Shown piece after piece: positions 4,749 through 5,764 of a DNA stretch of 5,764 bases. The translations under genes were made by a program, and so were the position numbers. This DNA comes from a bacterium (GTDB taxonomy: Bacteria; RBG-13-66-14): contig JAPLSK010000226.1 in assembly GCA_026398675.1 (NCBI GenBank), positions 1 to 5,764 of the forward strand, written 5' to 3'. Each line of letters opens with the position of its first letter. Position 1 is the stretch's first letter. The notes under the pieces are model-generated. The model saw only the letters and a list, made by a program, of their open reading frames with translations. It searched no databases and was not told the DNA's origin.

Positions 4749-5764
4749 ATGCTAGACGAGAAGAAGACCAAGGCCCAACTCATCGCCCTGCTCCGGGAGC
4801 TGCGGAGCGGGGGGGCCGGGGACGGCCTCGACTCCCTCTGCGACGGCATCCCCCAGGGCGTCTTCCGCTGCGACGCGGACGGCGGGATTACCCGGGCCAA
4901 CCGGTCCCTGGCCCGGATGCTCGGCCGCACGGACCCCGGCGACCTCGTCGGGGTCAGGCTGCGGAGCCTCCTCGCCCATCCCCGGAGCGCGAAGGGCCTC
5001 TTCGACGGTCTCAAGTCCGGCGAGCGGGTCGCGGGGTGCGGGGTCGAGCTGAAGCGGGCCGACGGCGGGACCCTTCGGGCGTCCCTGACCCTGGAGCCCC
5101 GGTCGGCCGCCGATGGTCGAACGGTCTTCGACGCCTTGGTGGAGGACCTCTCGGGCGACGAGACCCTGGAGCGCCGGGAGAGGCAGAGCGCCGTCCTGGC
5201 CGCACTTTCCCGGGAGCTCTTCACCGTGGGCTCGGTGCAGGAGGTTATGGACGCCGCCGTCGGGCGGCTCGCGGAAATTTTCCCCACCTATTCCAGCGTG
5301 AACCTCGTCGAGGAGGACGGGCGGTTCCTCGTCGTCCGGGCGCACCGGATGGCTTCGGCCATCCTGCGCTTCGGCGAAAAGCTGACCGGCCGGCGTCTCC
5401 GCAACTGGAAAATCCCCCTCGACACGAACAGCATCATCGCCCGGACCATCCGCACCGGCCATCCCACGGTCCACGGCCTGGACTTCGAGCCCGACTCACC
5501 CGTCAACGAGGCTCTCATCCGCGACCTGGTCGAGGCGCTGGTCGAGAAAAAAAGCCCCCTGCGGCGCTTCGGGGTCCAGATAGCCGAGAAGTTCGGCGAC
5601 GCGTCCTTCCTGGGCATTCCCTTCACCGATTCGGCGGGGCGGGTCACCGGCTCGATCACCGTCATCGCCCCGTTCAAATTCAGCCGGGACGACTTCAACC
5701 TGATCCAGGTCTGCTCCGACCTCGTCGGGAAGGCGGTCGAGCAGCAGCTCCTCGCCGCCGGGCT
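4749..5764 (+). CDS. PAS-GAF sensory protein, N-terminal part (3' end outside window)
   Basis: An uninterrupted frame of 338 codons runs from ATG 4749 off the window end. Residues 1-25 form a charged helix (KKTKAQLIALLRELR) of the kind that often opens soluble PAS sensor kinases. Residues about 28-135 look like a PAS domain, with GVFRCDADGGITRANRSLAR near 37-56, a conserved GR near 59-60 and a final ALVEDLSGDE strand. A helical linker (about 138-175, ERQSAVLAALSRELF) leads to a GAF domain at about 145-332, with SSVNLVEEDGRFLVV, the segment IPLDTNSIIARTIRTGHP (222-239) and FLGIPFTDSAGRVTGSITV (287-305). No membrane segment or signal peptide is visible, so it should be cytosolic. Such proteins usually end in a histidine kinase, GGDEF or phosphatase output, which is not in the window. 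No ligand can be named. A plausible ribosome binding site supports the start, and terminator-like hairpins separate the gene from the A2M gene. Confidence 0.8.
   Translation, partial: MLDEKKTKAQLIALLRELRSGGAGDGLDSLCDGIPQGVFRCDADGGITRANRSLARMLGRTDPGDLVGVRLRSLLAHPRSAKGLFDGLKSGERVAGCGVELKRADGGTLRASLTLEPRSAADGRTVFDALVEDLSGDETLERRERQSAVLAALSRELFTVGSVQEVMDAAVGRLAEIFPTYSSVNLVEEDGRFLVVRAHRMASAILRFGEKLTGRRLRNWKIPLDTNSIIARTIRTGHPTVHGLDFEPDSPVNEALIRDLVEALVEKKSPLRRFGVQIAEKFGDASFLGIPFTDSAGRVTGSITVIAPFKFSRDDFNLIQVCSDLVGKAVEQQLLAAG

Noticed and set aside
4589..5474. Minus-strand open frames over the start of the PAS-GAF gene
   Set aside because: They oppose a plus-strand frame with clear PAS and GAF sequence and a ribosome binding site. 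Their protein is Arg/Pro/Ser rich, typical of shadow frames.

Overview
The window shows a GC-rich bacterium (strong preference for G or C at third codon positions) of unknown lineage; nothing here, such as an rRNA or a marker gene, fixes the taxon. It holds two plus-strand coding units separated by a repeat-filled gap of about 530 bases, and both units run off the window.

Bases 1-4222 encode a large bacterial alpha-2-macroglobulin (A2M), a secreted or periplasm-facing protease trap. The N-terminus with any signal peptide lies upstream. Visible in order are several Ig-like macroglobulin (MG) domains, a flexible bait-like region, the conserved A2M domain, the thioester domain with a Cys-Val-Glu-Gln motif, and the C-terminal MG domain. 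The gene is not intact: the first frame stops at 2601 and homology resumes at once in the +1 frame. Judged against the usual family layout, roughly 40-55 residues of the CUB-like domain are also missing at this point, so a deletion of about 120-165 bases is more likely than a single-base error. The downstream frame has no ATG, GTG or TTG ahead of the thioester, so the piece carrying it is not independently translatable by usual rules. The locus is either a pseudogene or an assembly error.

Bases 4223-4748 hold no convincing gene. The A2M stop is followed by a perfect 20-base palindrome, a terminator-like hairpin, two copies of a hairpin element that share a 14-base head and a T-rich tail but have different stem sequences, two C-rich/G-rich inverted repeats (one with a minus-strand G-quadruplex motif), and a near-duplicate 16-mer. 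The end of the gap carries a candidate extended -10 promoter, a leader hairpin and a ribosome binding site.

From 4749 to the window end a second gene begins: a soluble PAS-GAF sensory protein whose output domain is not seen. It appears to be transcribed separately from the A2M gene, because terminator-like hairpins and its own promoter lie between them. No functional link between the two genes can be inferred.
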